From Clostridia bacterium (lineage in GTDB: Bacteria > Bacillota > Clostridia > Oscillospirales > CAG-272): a stretch of 35,248 bases of DNA. The notes under the pieces were generated by a model, which was given only the letters and a program-made list of their open reading frames with translations, was not told the DNA's origin and did no database searches. A program made the position numbers and the translations under genes. This document shows, one piece after another, positions 1-7,364 of this stretch (position 1 is the stretch's first letter; each line of letters starts with the position of its first letter). The stretch is from NCBI GenBank assembly GCA_017483195.1, contig JAFULR010000011.1:1-35248 (forward strand), read 5' to 3'.

Positions 1-190
1 CGTGATCCAAAATCGGTCAATTCGTCGCATGCCCAGCCCTCGTCTTCGGGGTCAAAGCGTTCTGTTCCAACCAATTCCATTGCCCAGCTACCATCGGATT
101 CCTCGTAAAGATTAAAGCAGAAAGCTACAACAGTATTGGGATTTCTTGATCCAAAACTTTATCAATCCAATTTGATACACTGTTATTCAT
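1..190 (-). pseudogene. Partial hypothetical protein with a frameshift
   Basis: The reading frame begins at an ATG (188-190) preceded by GGAGAAAAG and runs off the left edge. It reads MNNSVSNWIDKVLDQE, then reaches TAG at 125-127. Shifting frame near 142-149, at a short A run (T run on the plus strand), restores an open frame to the window edge that reads NPNTVVAFCFNLYEE, then MELVGTERFDPEDEGW and ACDELTDF. One missing A would explain the break, so it is either a recent mutation or a sequence error. The W/E/D-rich LVGT..FD.EDE.WACDE pattern resembles small cytosolic proteins sometimes found as toxin-immunity partners, but I do not recognise a family with certainty. Function unknown. Confidence 0.5.
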
Positions 191-466
191 TATTCTTTTC
201 TCCTTTTGTTTATCGCCGGTTTCGCCTTTGTATTACAAAGGCATCGGGCAAAGCCCATACACCTTATTCTCCTGTGTACAATTCATCGTAGTACCAACGA
301 ATTGGGTTTTCATAGATATATTTTACATGTTCCTCATAGTCATCGCGATTACGAATTATATGGTCGTTGAAACGAGCTTGCCAAATGTTTTCGCCATACT
401 CCTTATTGCAAAAACGCTTGAATGTCGATACAAATTGAGAGCATACGCTATTGGCTCTTTCAATAT

Positions 467-490
467 TTGTAGGGACAGGCGTCCTCGACT
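467..490 (-). repeat. REP-like arm inside RAYT 1 (distal copy)
   Basis: This 24-base unit begins TTGTAGGGACAGG on the plus strand and is the exact reverse complement of 650-673. It encodes the SRTPVPTN stretch in the loop after the HUH strand, and the amber codon at 489-491 overlaps its end. Confidence 0.85.
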
Positions 491-649
491 ATCCGTTATC
501 GGTCTTATTTTCCTTTACCCAAAGCAAAAAATGGATGTGGTTAGGCATTATGACATATTTTTCGACCGACAAATGTTCATAGAAATCATTTAATTGTTTG
601 ATGTATTTATCCGCAATTTCTCCGTATTGGGTTAATTCGATTTGCGGAC

Positions 650-673
650 AGTCGAGGACGCCTGTCCCTACAA
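650..673 (+). repeat. REP-like arm inside RAYT 1 (proximal copy)
   Basis: This unit is the exact inverted partner of 467-490 and ends GCCTGTCCCTACAA. Read on the minus strand it encodes VGTGVLDC, placed between RSILSRV and the conserved ELTQYGEIADKYIKQL. The mRNA could pair the two arms over 24 bp. Confidence 0.85.
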
Positions 674-817
674 CGCGAGATAGGATGCTTCGCTTATTTT
701 GCGTGCAAATCGTTATGAAATATACTCCAACACTATTGTAATCAAAACTTTGATATCTCGGTGTTTTTCTCTTTTTAAGTTCATCCACTTTTATCACCCA
801 TCCCATTATAACACAAA

Positions 818-845
818 TCTGCAGAGAAAACAACATCTCTGCAGA
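818..845. terminator. Perfect 10-bp hairpin between RAYT 1 and the deacetylase
   Basis: TCTGCAGAGA (818-827) pairs with TCTCTGCAGA (836-845) across an 8-base loop. On the minus strand it lies about 90 bases after the deacetylase stop and is followed by a weak T-rich stretch, so it may end that transcript. It overlaps a possible RAYT promoter (TTGTTT-N17-TATAAT on the minus strand, 833 to 805). Confidence 0.4.
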
Positions 846-858
846 AATTTGTTTGTTG

Positions 859-885
859 CGGGTCGCCGAGGACGTCGACCCCTAC
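859..885 (+). repeat. 27-base REP-like unit, intergenic copy
   Basis: The unit starts CGGGTCGCCGAGGACG and ends GACCCCTAC. It differs at one position from the copy inside RAYT 2 at 19221-19247. Its GGGTCG and CGACCC ends can form a hairpin. It sits next to RAYT 1, as REP units often do. Confidence 0.75.
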
Positions 886-935
886 AATTTGGTAAACATC
901 CTTATGAGAACCAGCCTAAGGGACTTTTCGTTTTT

Positions 936-1982
936 TTATTCAGCAGTTGTGTATTCGGGGCAATTTTCAAGCGTGTCGAAGTAATAGCCCTCTCCGATAA
1001 GATAATCGAGAATATCGGGAAGCACGTCGGTCATTTCCATTTTATCGTGCATCAGAAGGATGAGGGGCTTGTTTTTGCCCTTTGCGCCTTCAAGTCCGTT
1101 CTTCATCGAACGCATAAAATAATCCTTGTCGCTCTCGCCCGCAAGACGGTAATGGTCGTCCGCGTCATTGGTAAGGAGTGTCCAATCGTAAACCTTGTAG
1201 CCCTCTCCCCTTATAGCATTGATATATTCAAGCGATTCGTCGCCCGAAATAACTCCGTTGCTATTCGTTCCGCCGGGGAAACGTATGTATTTTCCGATCG
1301 AGTTATATTTTTCCTTGCCCAATATATTTTCAAGAGCCGATTCAAATTCCTTCACGTCGGCAATAAAATCGTTGGTCGAATCGTATATCTTTCCAAAATC
1401 GTGGCTGTAGCTGTGGCACGCGATAAGATGTCCCTTTTTGTAAAGCTCATTTACAAAATGAGATCTGTCACTCTTTACCATCTGATATCCCGCAAGGAAG
1501 AACGTAGCCTTCACTCCGTATTCGTCAAGAACGTCGAGCAACTCCTCGGTTGTGTAATACACCGTCATATCAAGATTGTATCTGACCATCGGCCCATCGT
1601 CAAAGGTGAGATAGATCACCTTGTCAGCGCCAACCTCGTTTGCGTGGAGCTTGACTGTTGTGCCGATCTCATAAAGCTTTTTGCCGTCCTCCTCCTTGCC
1701 AAGGTACTCTATTTTTTCAACGCGGTTAGCAACGCGCGACTGCGTGGGAATCACCTCGTAGGAGATATCAAGCGCGTCAAGTACCTGCTTTGCACCCGAC
1801 AAAGACATGTTTTCAAGAGTGGGAAGCTCCATATACTGTGTTTTCGGCTCGGTATTCGCCGTCGGATATTCAAGATTATTCATAAGATACAGTGAAAGCA
1901 AAAGCAATATCAGCAGCAAAAGGCTGAGCACGCAAACAAGCTTCATGGTTTCATTTCTGTCCTTGGTTTCGTTGTAACTCAT
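936..1982 (-). CDS. Membrane-anchored PASTA-NodB polysaccharide (peptidoglycan) deacetylase
   Basis: The protein has 348 residues. A short cytoplasmic N-terminus is followed by one membrane segment (about 15-35), a PASTA-like domain (about 50-114, PTLENMSLSGAKQVLDAL) and a NodB deacetylase domain. All five NodB motifs are visible: TFDDGP (126-131), HSYSH (190-194), RFPGG (234-238), DW (266-267) and LMHD (310-313). It should remove acetyl groups from N-acetylglucosamine in peptidoglycan or another cell-surface glycan, outside the membrane. PASTA domains bind muropeptides or uncrosslinked wall, which would target the enzyme. Met1 is favoured because its promoter (2021-2049) lies just upstream; Met13 is an alternative start. 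It is a single-gene unit, divergent from tldD. Confidence 0.9.
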   Translation of the reverse strand: MSYNETKDRNETMKLVCVLSLLLLILLLLSLYLMNNLEYPTANTEPKTQYMELPTLENMSLSGAKQVLDALDISYEVIPTQSRVANRVEKIEYLGKEEDGKKLYEIGTTVKLHANEVGADKVIYLTFDDGPMVRYNLDMTVYYTTEELLDVLDEYGVKATFFLAGYQMVKSDRSHFVNELYKKGHLIACHSYSHDFGKIYDSTNDFIADVKEFESALENILGKEKYNSIGKYIRFPGGTNSNGVISGDESLEYINAIRGEGYKVYDWTLLTNDADDHYRLAGESDKDYFMRSMKNGLEGAKGKNKPLILLMHDKMEMTDVLPDILDYLIGEGYYFDTLENCPEYTTAE

Positions 1983-2020
1983 TTCGGTTTCCTTTACATA
2001 AAAATTTCATTATCCTGCAT

Positions 2021-2049
2021 ATTGTACCATTTTTTAATAAAATTTACAA
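2021..2049 (-). promoter_or_regulatory. Promoter of the deacetylase gene
   Basis: On the minus strand TTGTAA is followed by 17 bases and TACAAT. This is a sigma-A type match about 40 bases upstream of the ATG at 1982. Confidence 0.55.
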
Positions 2050-2088
2050 TATAAATTTTAAAAATACGTGAATATTTTTTGTAAAACC

Positions 2089-2117
2089 TTGAAAAAGCCA
2101 ACCGAAGGTGATAAAAT
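2089..2117 (+). promoter_or_regulatory. Promoter of tldD-pmbA
   Basis: TTGAAA, 17 bases, TAAAAT. It lies just upstream of the AAGGAGG ribosome binding site (2139-2145) that serves the ATG at 2153. Confidence 0.6.
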
Positions 2118-2152
2118 TAATTCGTATTATTTTTCACCAAGGAGGTAATAAA

Positions 2153-3556
2153 ATGAATTTTTCTGAATTTTTAAATTCAAGAAGGGATGCGTGCCGCGCA
2201 CTCGTAGCGGAGCTTGGCAAGAGCTTTGCATATGTAACGGTGCTTGGCTCCGATGTAAAATCAAGTGCCATCCGCGTTAACCGTAACACCTCGGATATCG
2301 GCGAGGGCGGAGCGGCTGAATGCGGCTTCGTTGTAAAGATGCATAACGGTCGCGCCTTCTTTGAATATTCACTTGACGATATCACGGGCGATATCCCCGC
2401 GCTTGCGAAGAGGATAGCCGATTCCGTAAAGGTGGAGGACTCGCTTATTGATAAAGAGATCTCCGTAGATCTCCCCGCAGACGAGCCAATGGTAAGATCG
2501 TTCTCGCGTGAATGCGATTTTGATAACTACTCCGATGAGGAGCTTCTTGCAAAATGCACGGAGATACGCGACGCCATTCTTTCAAAGAGCGACAAGCTTC
2601 TTAACGCAATGGTTGCGGTTATGCCCTTCACCGTTTCAAAGCTGTTCATATCCAAAAACCGCGAGCTTGATCAGTTCTATTCCTGGGTAAACGTTATGGC
2701 TGTGGGAGTTTACCGCGACGGCGGTAAAATGGTTATGGCGCGCGAAGGCACTTATTCCAACCTTATGAGCGAGGCTCTTTCCGAGATGCCCTCACACCTT
2801 GACAGACTCGTGGAAAAATGCGAAAAGCTTGCAAACGCAAAGCCCATAGTACCCGGTGTTTACGACGTTATCACAGACCCATCCATCTCGGGACTTATCG
2901 CTCACGAGGCGTTCGGTCACGGCGTTGAGATGGATCAGTTCGTTAAGGACAGAGCGCTCGCAAAGCATTACGTCGGCGACTACGTAGCATCCCCCATCTG
3001 CAATATGCACGACGGCGCGGCGGCTACCTTCTCCACGGCATCATATTTCTTTGACGACGACGGAGTTTTAGCTCACGATACGCAGATAATCAAGGACGGA
3101 ATACTCGTTGCGGGCATCTCAGACCTCGTTTCCGCAACCGAGCTTGGCACGGAGCCCACGGGTAACGGTCGCCGTCAGTCGTACAAAAGAAAGGCATACT
3201 CCCGTATGACGAACACCTTTTTCTCTCCCGGTAAGGATAAGCTTGAGGATATGATAGCATCCATAAAGCACGGCTATATGCTTTTTGAAACTAATAACGG
3301 TATGGAGGACCCCAAGAATTGGCAGATCCAATGCACCGCCGAATACGGAATCGAGATAATCGACGGCAAGCTCACAGATAACTACGTTTCCCCCGTGGTA
3401 ATGAGCGGAAGCGTACCCGAGCTTCTCAAGTCCATCTCAATGGTTTCCGACGATTTCAAGATCATAGGCGCAGGAAGCTGCGGTAAGGGCTATAAGGAAT
3501 GGGTGCGCGTTTCCGACGGCGGACCCGCATTGAAGGTGAGGGTGAAATTGGCATGA
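2153..3556 (+). CDS. tldD: TldD-family metalloprotease
   Basis: The protein has 467 residues. TldD is the catalytic half of the TldD/TldE cytosolic protease, known for processing leader peptides of some peptide natural products and for degrading unfolded peptides. The zinc-binding HEAFGHG motif lies near residue 251 and matches the family HExxxH pattern, and GNGRRQSY and the GSCGKGYKEW region near the C-terminus are also typical. I chose the ATG at 2153 over the longer frame from 2108 because AAGGAGGTAATAAA sits directly before it and because 2108 overlaps the promoter. The stop overlaps the next gene by four bases (ATGA), so the pair is probably translationally coupled. No peptide precursor is visible nearby. 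Confidence 0.93.
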   Translation: MNFSEFLNSRRDACRALVAELGKSFAYVTVLGSDVKSSAIRVNRNTSDIGEGGAAECGFVVKMHNGRAFFEYSLDDITGDIPALAKRIADSVKVEDSLIDKEISVDLPADEPMVRSFSRECDFDNYSDEELLAKCTEIRDAILSKSDKLLNAMVAVMPFTVSKLFISKNRELDQFYSWVNVMAVGVYRDGGKMVMAREGTYSNLMSEALSEMPSHLDRLVEKCEKLANAKPIVPGVYDVITDPSISGLIAHEAFGHGVEMDQFVKDRALAKHYVGDYVASPICNMHDGAAATFSTASYFFDDDGVLAHDTQIIKDGILVAGISDLVSATELGTEPTGNGRRQSYKRKAYSRMTNTFFSPGKDKLEDMIASIKHGYMLFETNNGMEDPKNWQIQCTAEYGIEIIDGKLTDNYVSPVVMSGSVPELLKSISMVSDDFKIIGAGSCGKGYKEWVRVSDGGPALKVRVKLA

Positions 3557-4827
3557 TGAACAGAGTTATAAATATACTTAAAAGCACAAGCGGAATATCC
3601 GATTGGAAGGTAAATTCCGCAAGAACGGAGTCAACGGAGCTTTTCTTCGTCCACAAGAGCCTTGAAACAGTAAGAAGCACCGATACTACCGATCTTAAGG
3701 TAACGGTTTACGTGGCGCGAGACGGCGCTCTCGGTGAAGCGAGCTTTTCCGTATATTCATCCTATAATGATGAAAAGATAGCGGAAGAGATCGAAAAAGC
3801 AAAGAAAAAAGCGGGCATTATCGCAAATCAGAGCTATTCCCTGCCTGAAAATGAAAGCGGAGAGTACTCGGCAAATTCAAATTTTGCAGACTACGACCCC
3901 CGCAAGCTCGCATCCCTTATCGCAGAAGCGGTATTTGAAGCCGACTGCACAGAGGGCGGCTCGCTCAACGCGACCGAAATATTCGTATATCGCGATACAG
4001 TGACCGTAAAGAACAGCCGCGGCATCGATAAAACACAGATAAAATATCGCGCTATGGTCGAGACCATCCCCACCTTTAACGGCGAGGAGAGCGTTGAGCT
4101 TTACGAGCAGTATAATTTCACGGAATTTGACCGTGAAGCAATTACCGCGGAGATTTCAAAAAGAATGCGCGAGGTTCGTGACAGATACGAGGCAAAGCCC
4201 CCCGTGGAGAAGCTCGTTTGCCCCGTTGTTCTGGATGCTCCCGAGCTTGAGCAGCTCGTGGGCAATTATATCGGAAGCCTTAATTTCTCTTCCGTATATC
4301 AGCACTCAAACGCGTTCTCCGTAGGTGACGATATCCAGAAGGACGCGCAGGGCGACCGCCTTACTCTCTCAATGCGCGGCAGGATCATAGGCAGCGTTCG
4401 TTCATCCGCCTTTGACGGCGACGGCGTAACACTTGTTGACCGTGAGATAATCAAGGACGGTGTTGGAGTGGCTCTTTGGGGCGGCACGAGATTTGCTCAG
4501 TATCTCGGCGAAGCTCCCACCGGAAACCTCGGCTGTATATCCCTCGCGTGCGGAACTCTTACCGACGAGGAAAAAGAAAAAGCGCCCTATTTCAGATGCG
4601 CGTCAATGTCGGGACTCCAGGTCGATATCTATAACGATTATATCGGCGGCGAGGTACGTCTCGGCTACTATTTCAACGGCGAGCGCGAGATCCCCGTAAC
4701 GGGAATCTCCATCAGCGGTAAGCTCAGCACCGCTATCGCGAATATGCGCCTCTCAAACGAAGCGACCACCTATGAGGACTACAACGGTCCTAAGTGCGCG
4801 CTCCTTAACGGCATCGAAATTGTATAA
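3553..4827 (+). CDS. pmbA: TldE/PmbA-family protease partner subunit
   Basis: The protein has 424 residues and a TldD/PmbA fold without the HExxxH zinc site, as expected for the TldE (PmbA) partner that forms a heterodimer with TldD and helps shape the substrate channel. Recognisable parts are the N-terminal domain starting MMNRVINILKSTSG, a central LVCPVVLDAPELEQLV stretch and a C-terminal GEVRLGYYFNGEREIPVTG. It starts inside the tldD stop codon (ATGA, 3553-3556), with a GGTGAGGGTGA ribosome binding region inside tldD. Met at 3556 is an equally possible start. The operon ends at the terminator at 4834-4859. Confidence 0.88.
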   Translation: MMNRVINILKSTSGISDWKVNSARTESTELFFVHKSLETVRSTDTTDLKVTVYVARDGALGEASFSVYSSYNDEKIAEEIEKAKKKAGIIANQSYSLPENESGEYSANSNFADYDPRKLASLIAEAVFEADCTEGGSLNATEIFVYRDTVTVKNSRGIDKTQIKYRAMVETIPTFNGEESVELYEQYNFTEFDREAITAEISKRMREVRDRYEAKPPVEKLVCPVVLDAPELEQLVGNYIGSLNFSSVYQHSNAFSVGDDIQKDAQGDRLTLSMRGRIIGSVRSSAFDGDGVTLVDREIIKDGVGVALWGGTRFAQYLGEAPTGNLGCISLACGTLTDEEKEKAPYFRCASMSGLQVDIYNDYIGGEVRLGYYFNGEREIPVTGISISGKLSTAIANMRLSNEATTYEDYNGPKCALLNGIEIV

Positions 4828-4833
4828 ACCCAA

Positions 4834-4859
4834 AACCACCTCGCAAGAGGTGGTTTTTT
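4834..4859 (+). terminator. Rho-independent terminator of tldD-pmbA
   Basis: AACCACCTC pairs with GAGGTGGTT around a GCAA loop and is followed by a run of T. Confidence 0.92.
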
Positions 4860-5150
4860 ATGTTAGTTAGTTAAGGATCGTTCTTTTTTGAAAAAAAGAA
4901 CCAAAAAACTTTTATGGCGCTTCGCCCAGTAGCCATATAGTCCGCACTAAGCCCACTAAATCCGCGCAAATTGAAGGATGCCGACTCCGCGACGAATGCT
5001 TGCATTCGCGGCACTTGTGCCCTCATCCTCGAGCGCAGCGAAGGATCTTGGCATCCTTCATAACGATTTTGCTCATACATTCGCAAAATCTGCAATTTGC
5101 TACTGTGTGGGTAGCCATATATAACGCAAAACGGCTATGCACCAACTCGT

Positions 5151-5174
5151 GTAGGGGGGCACTCCGTGCACCCG
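5151..5174 (-). repeat. 24-base unit, inverted copy
   Basis: It reads GTAGGGGGGCACTCC then GTGCACCCG. It is the exact reverse complement of the copies at 10632-10655 and 25351-25374. GTGCAC and GTGC give it a hairpin core. Confidence 0.8.
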
Positions 5175-5365
5175 CTAAATGCAAAATTCAAAAAACAAAC
5201 CCTACGGCTACGCACTAACTTGTGTAGGGGTCTGCGGTCTCGCCTGCGGGCTCGGTCCACTCGCGTTCTAACAGTCCCCCGGACTGTTATTCATTGCGCT
5301 CGTGCCGCTTCGCTACCCCGACGACCCGAGCTAATAATTGCACTACCGCAAATATCGTTCAGAGA

Positions 5366-5490
5366 CGTCATCCTGAGCGAGCATTAGCGAGACGAAGTTT
5401 TGGTAGTGCAGCAAAGCGAAACGGACAAAACCTGCACAACGTGCAGGGATCTACAAAGGAGTCTTTGTGACTTTCCATAGGCAAAGTTAC
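5366..5490 (+). repeat. R module, copy 1
   Basis: It begins CGTCATCCTGAGCG, contains GACGAAGTTTTG, GGATCTAC and GGAGTCTTTGTGACTTTCC, and ends GGCAAAGTTAC. The exchangeable core here is CCTGCAC-aac-GTGCAGG. Confidence 0.8.
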
Positions 5491-5503
5491 TTTCCCACAA
5501 ACA

Positions 5504-5530
5504 CGGGTCGTCGTAGGCGCCGCCCCCTAC
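5504..5530 (+). repeat. 27-base REP-like unit, diverged copy
   Basis: It starts CGGGTCGTCGTAGG and ends GCCCCCTAC. It has the same ends as the unit at 19221-19247 with several central changes. Confidence 0.6.
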
Positions 5531-5655
5531 GAGTCTGTGCACCGCGCAAGATCCTTCGGTCGCGTTGCTCCCTCGAGGATGACGCGCGGGTTCCACAAAT
5601 GCAAGCATTCGGCGCGAAACCGAGATTTTCGCCTACCGCAACCACCACGGCTATA

Positions 5656-5778
5656 CGTCATCCTGAGCGTAGCGAAGTTTTGCTGAGGGAGCGCAAGCGA
5701 GCCGATGCAAAAACGAGGAGCGACAGCGACGATGGGATCTACGAAGGAGTCTTTGTGACTTTTCAAAGGCAAAGTTAC
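5656..5778 (+). repeat. R module, copy 2
   Basis: It has the same CGTCATCCTGAGCG start and AAGTTAC end as copy 1, but the core is GCCGATGCAAAAACGAGG with a GCGACAGCGAC stretch instead of the CCTGCAC hairpin. Confidence 0.8.
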
Positions 5779-5846
5779 TTTTCCTTCTCACGAAATCCCA
5801 AGTAATACGAAAATATATCTTTGAATTGAAGGGGTAGCACAGATTT

Positions 5847-5942
5847 CTTCGTAGATCCCTGCACAAGTGCAGGTTTTGTCCGTTCCGCGATGCTCCACTT
5901 CCAAAACTTCGTCTCGCGGCGAGCCGCTCGCTCAGGATGACA
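5847..5942 (-). repeat. R module, copy 3 (inverted, shortened)
   Basis: It runs from TTCGTAGATCCCTGCAC to GCTCAGGATGAC. Its core CCTGCAC-aa-GTGCAGG is the same hairpin type as in copy 1, and its GTCTCGCGGCGAGCCGC part is a second hairpin. Confidence 0.75.
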
Positions 5943-5985
5943 TATGGACGTGGAGTTCCACGGCGACGCACTCATTTGAATGAGC

Positions 5986-6070
5986 GCACCAACCCTCGCC
6001 TCCCTCTGTCGAGGGAGGTGGCGAGCCTGCGAGCCGGATGGAGAGTTTTAAAACAAAAGTATCCTTCCCT
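5986..6070 (+). repeat. L module, copy a
   Basis: It starts GCACCAACCCTCG, then has the hairpin CCTCCCTC-tgtc-GAGGGAGG, a second short palindrome GGCGAGCCTGCGAGCC, and the tail GGAGAGTTTTAAAACAAAAGT. Confidence 0.75.
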
Positions 6071-6166
6071 TGCAATCTCTCCCACCAAACTTCAAAAATA
6101 CAAATAAACATCGTATATTTTGCACCCGTAGTAGCATTTTGGCACTCTATTTTGCACCTTTTACCC

Positions 6167-6195
6167 TTTACAAGCATAAATTTTTGCTGTATAAT
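6167..6195 (+). promoter_or_regulatory. Promoter of the SPFH operon
   Basis: TTTACA, 17 bases, TATAAT, about 40 bases upstream of the first SPFH gene. Confidence 0.7.
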
Positions 6196-6233
6196 AAAAG
6201 CATCAAAAGAAAACGAAGAAAGGATTTAAAATT

Positions 6234-7301
6234 ATGATCGTTTTACTTATTTCATTGGCACTTGTTGCCGGCACAGTTGTTTTCGCGATTTTCGCGGGCA
6301 AGAAAAAGAATTCCACGGGCAAGCTTCCCGTAATTCCCACGGCTCTTGCGGTAATTTTTGCAATCGCGCTCTGCATAGTTCCCATGTCAATTCACATTGT
6401 TGAAACGGGCGAGATCGCAGTAGTTAAACACATGGGTGAGGCTCGCGCCGTAAAGACCGCGGGTATGCACTTTGACCTTTGGATCACAGAGCAGTATGAT
6501 TACTATGACGCAAAGGTTCAGAATGTTGAGATAACCACACAGGCTTATTCAAGCGACGCGCAGACCATGGATATCGCCATGACCCTCCAGTTCCAGATCT
6601 CAACCGAAAAGGCAATCGAGATCGCAAAGCAATACGGTAATCTTGACGCGCTTGAGAGCAGGATTGAGGCAATCGCCGTAGAAAAGACCAAATCCGTGCT
6701 TTCATCCTACAAGGCTATGGATATCATCTCCGACCGTGCTTCTATGTCGCCGAGAGTTGAAGACGCTATCATCGGAGCGATCACGGATGAATATTTTGTA
6801 AACGTATCAACCGTAGTTCTCACAAATATTGATTTCTCAACCGCATTCGAAAAGGCTGTTGAGGAAAAGATGATCGCAGAGCAGAAGAAGCTTCAGGCGG
6901 AGTACGAGAACGAAATGAAGATCGCTGCCGCAGAGGCAGAGGCTAAGGCGGCAATTCAGAAGGCTGAGGGTGCAGCTCAGGCAGAGCTTATCGCGGCTGA
7001 GGCTCAGCGCGACGCGCAGGTAGAGCTTGCGCGCGCAGAGGCAATATCCATTCAGCTCAAATCCGTCGAGATCGCCCGTGCGCTCGGATTTAATATAATC
7101 GAGAGCGAGGGCGTAAACGAGGACGGTATTGCCGTGATCGAATACACAATCGACTTCGCAGGAAAGAGCGAAGAAGAGATCGCACTCATCACGGATTACA
7201 TAAAATATATGGAATACCTTGCTAAATGGGACGGCAAGCTTCCCACCGTTATGAACGGCGACGGCGCAAGCATTATGATCCCCGTTGATCCCGAAGCTTA
7301 A
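6234..7301 (+). CDS. Prohibitin-like SPFH/Band 7 membrane protein
   Basis: The protein has 355 residues. Two hydrophobic segments (about 2-21 and 34-52) come first, then an SPFH/Band 7 domain (about 55-215, VETGEIAVVKHMGEA onward), then an Ala/Glu/Lys-rich coiled coil (about 215-285, EAEAKAAIQKAEGAAQAEL) and a short C-terminal domain. SPFH proteins form large ring or cage-like oligomers at the membrane and influence proteases and microdomain lipids. It is the first gene of a two-gene unit with the flotillin 63 bases downstream. AAAGGA precedes the ATG. The order SPFH-coiled coil resembles prohibitin/HflK-like proteins more than flotillin. The exact role is unknown. Confidence 0.85.
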   Translation: MIVLLISLALVAGTVVFAIFAGKKKNSTGKLPVIPTALAVIFAIALCIVPMSIHIVETGEIAVVKHMGEARAVKTAGMHFDLWITEQYDYYDAKVQNVEITTQAYSSDAQTMDIAMTLQFQISTEKAIEIAKQYGNLDALESRIEAIAVEKTKSVLSSYKAMDIISDRASMSPRVEDAIIGAITDEYFVNVSTVVLTNIDFSTAFEKAVEEKMIAEQKKLQAEYENEMKIAAAEAEAKAAIQKAEGAAQAELIAAEAQRDAQVELARAEAISIQLKSVEIARALGFNIIESEGVNEDGIAVIEYTIDFAGKSEEEIALITDYIKYMEYLAKWDGKLPTVMNGDGASIMIPVDPEA

Positions 7302-7364
7302 TTTTTGATATTATTTGGGGGTTCTCCCCGAAGAAAAACACTAAAACTGAAAAGGAGAATAATT

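Larger units (their letters stand above)
264..788 (-). pseudogene. REP-associated Y1 transposase (RAYT) broken by an amber codon
   Basis: This is an IS200-like Y1/HUH transposase of the RAYT type, the family that acts on REP hairpins. It shows YFITICTQNKR near the N-terminus, the metal-binding HUH motif in VIMPNHIHFLLWV, and a C-terminal part STFKRFCNKEYGENIW followed by the tyrosine helix in DDYEEHVKYIYENPIRW. An in-frame TAG (489-491) separates the HUH half from the tyrosine half. The intact paralogue at 18858-19415 has TCG at this position, so one base change explains the stop. A GTG at 786-788 with GGGTGA upstream is the likely start; a longer frame to 836 would begin upstream of a TATAAT box at 805-810. 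Two arms of a perfect 24-base inverted repeat lie inside the coding sequence. It may be dead, or expressed at low level by readthrough. Confidence 0.8.
4862..6166. repeat. Repeat island A (no gene)
   Basis: About 1.3 kb without a credible gene. It is a mosaic of palindromic modules: a T-rich hairpin GTTCTTTTTT/AAAAAAGAAC (4880-4901); an inverted, rearranged fragment of module E (about 4950-5060, containing TCCGCGCAAATTGAAGG and a CGAATGC/GCATTCG hairpin); a 24-base unit (5151-5174); an AACAGTCC/GGACTGTT hairpin (about 5269-5288); three R modules; one 27-base REP-like unit; and one L module. Short open frames here run through the repeats, have no ribosome binding site and resemble no protein. 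Confidence 0.8.

Noticed and set aside
699..1895. Long plus-strand open frame of 398 codons
   Set aside because: It lies antisense to the deacetylase, whose NodB motifs are intact. It has no ribosome binding site and no recognisable domain.
2153..4827. A peptide natural product cluster around tldD-pmbA
   Set aside because: No precursor peptide, modification enzyme or exporter gene is next to the pair. The radical SAM gene at 8818 is distant and on the other strand.
5366..5805. Short open frames in the repeat islands as genes
   Set aside because: The same peptide fragments recur in different frames wherever the repeat occurs, and none has a ribosome binding site.
4862..6166. CRISPR array in repeat island A
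   Set aside because: Repeats are of several kinds, irregularly spaced and in both orientations, with no constant spacer length and no cas genes.
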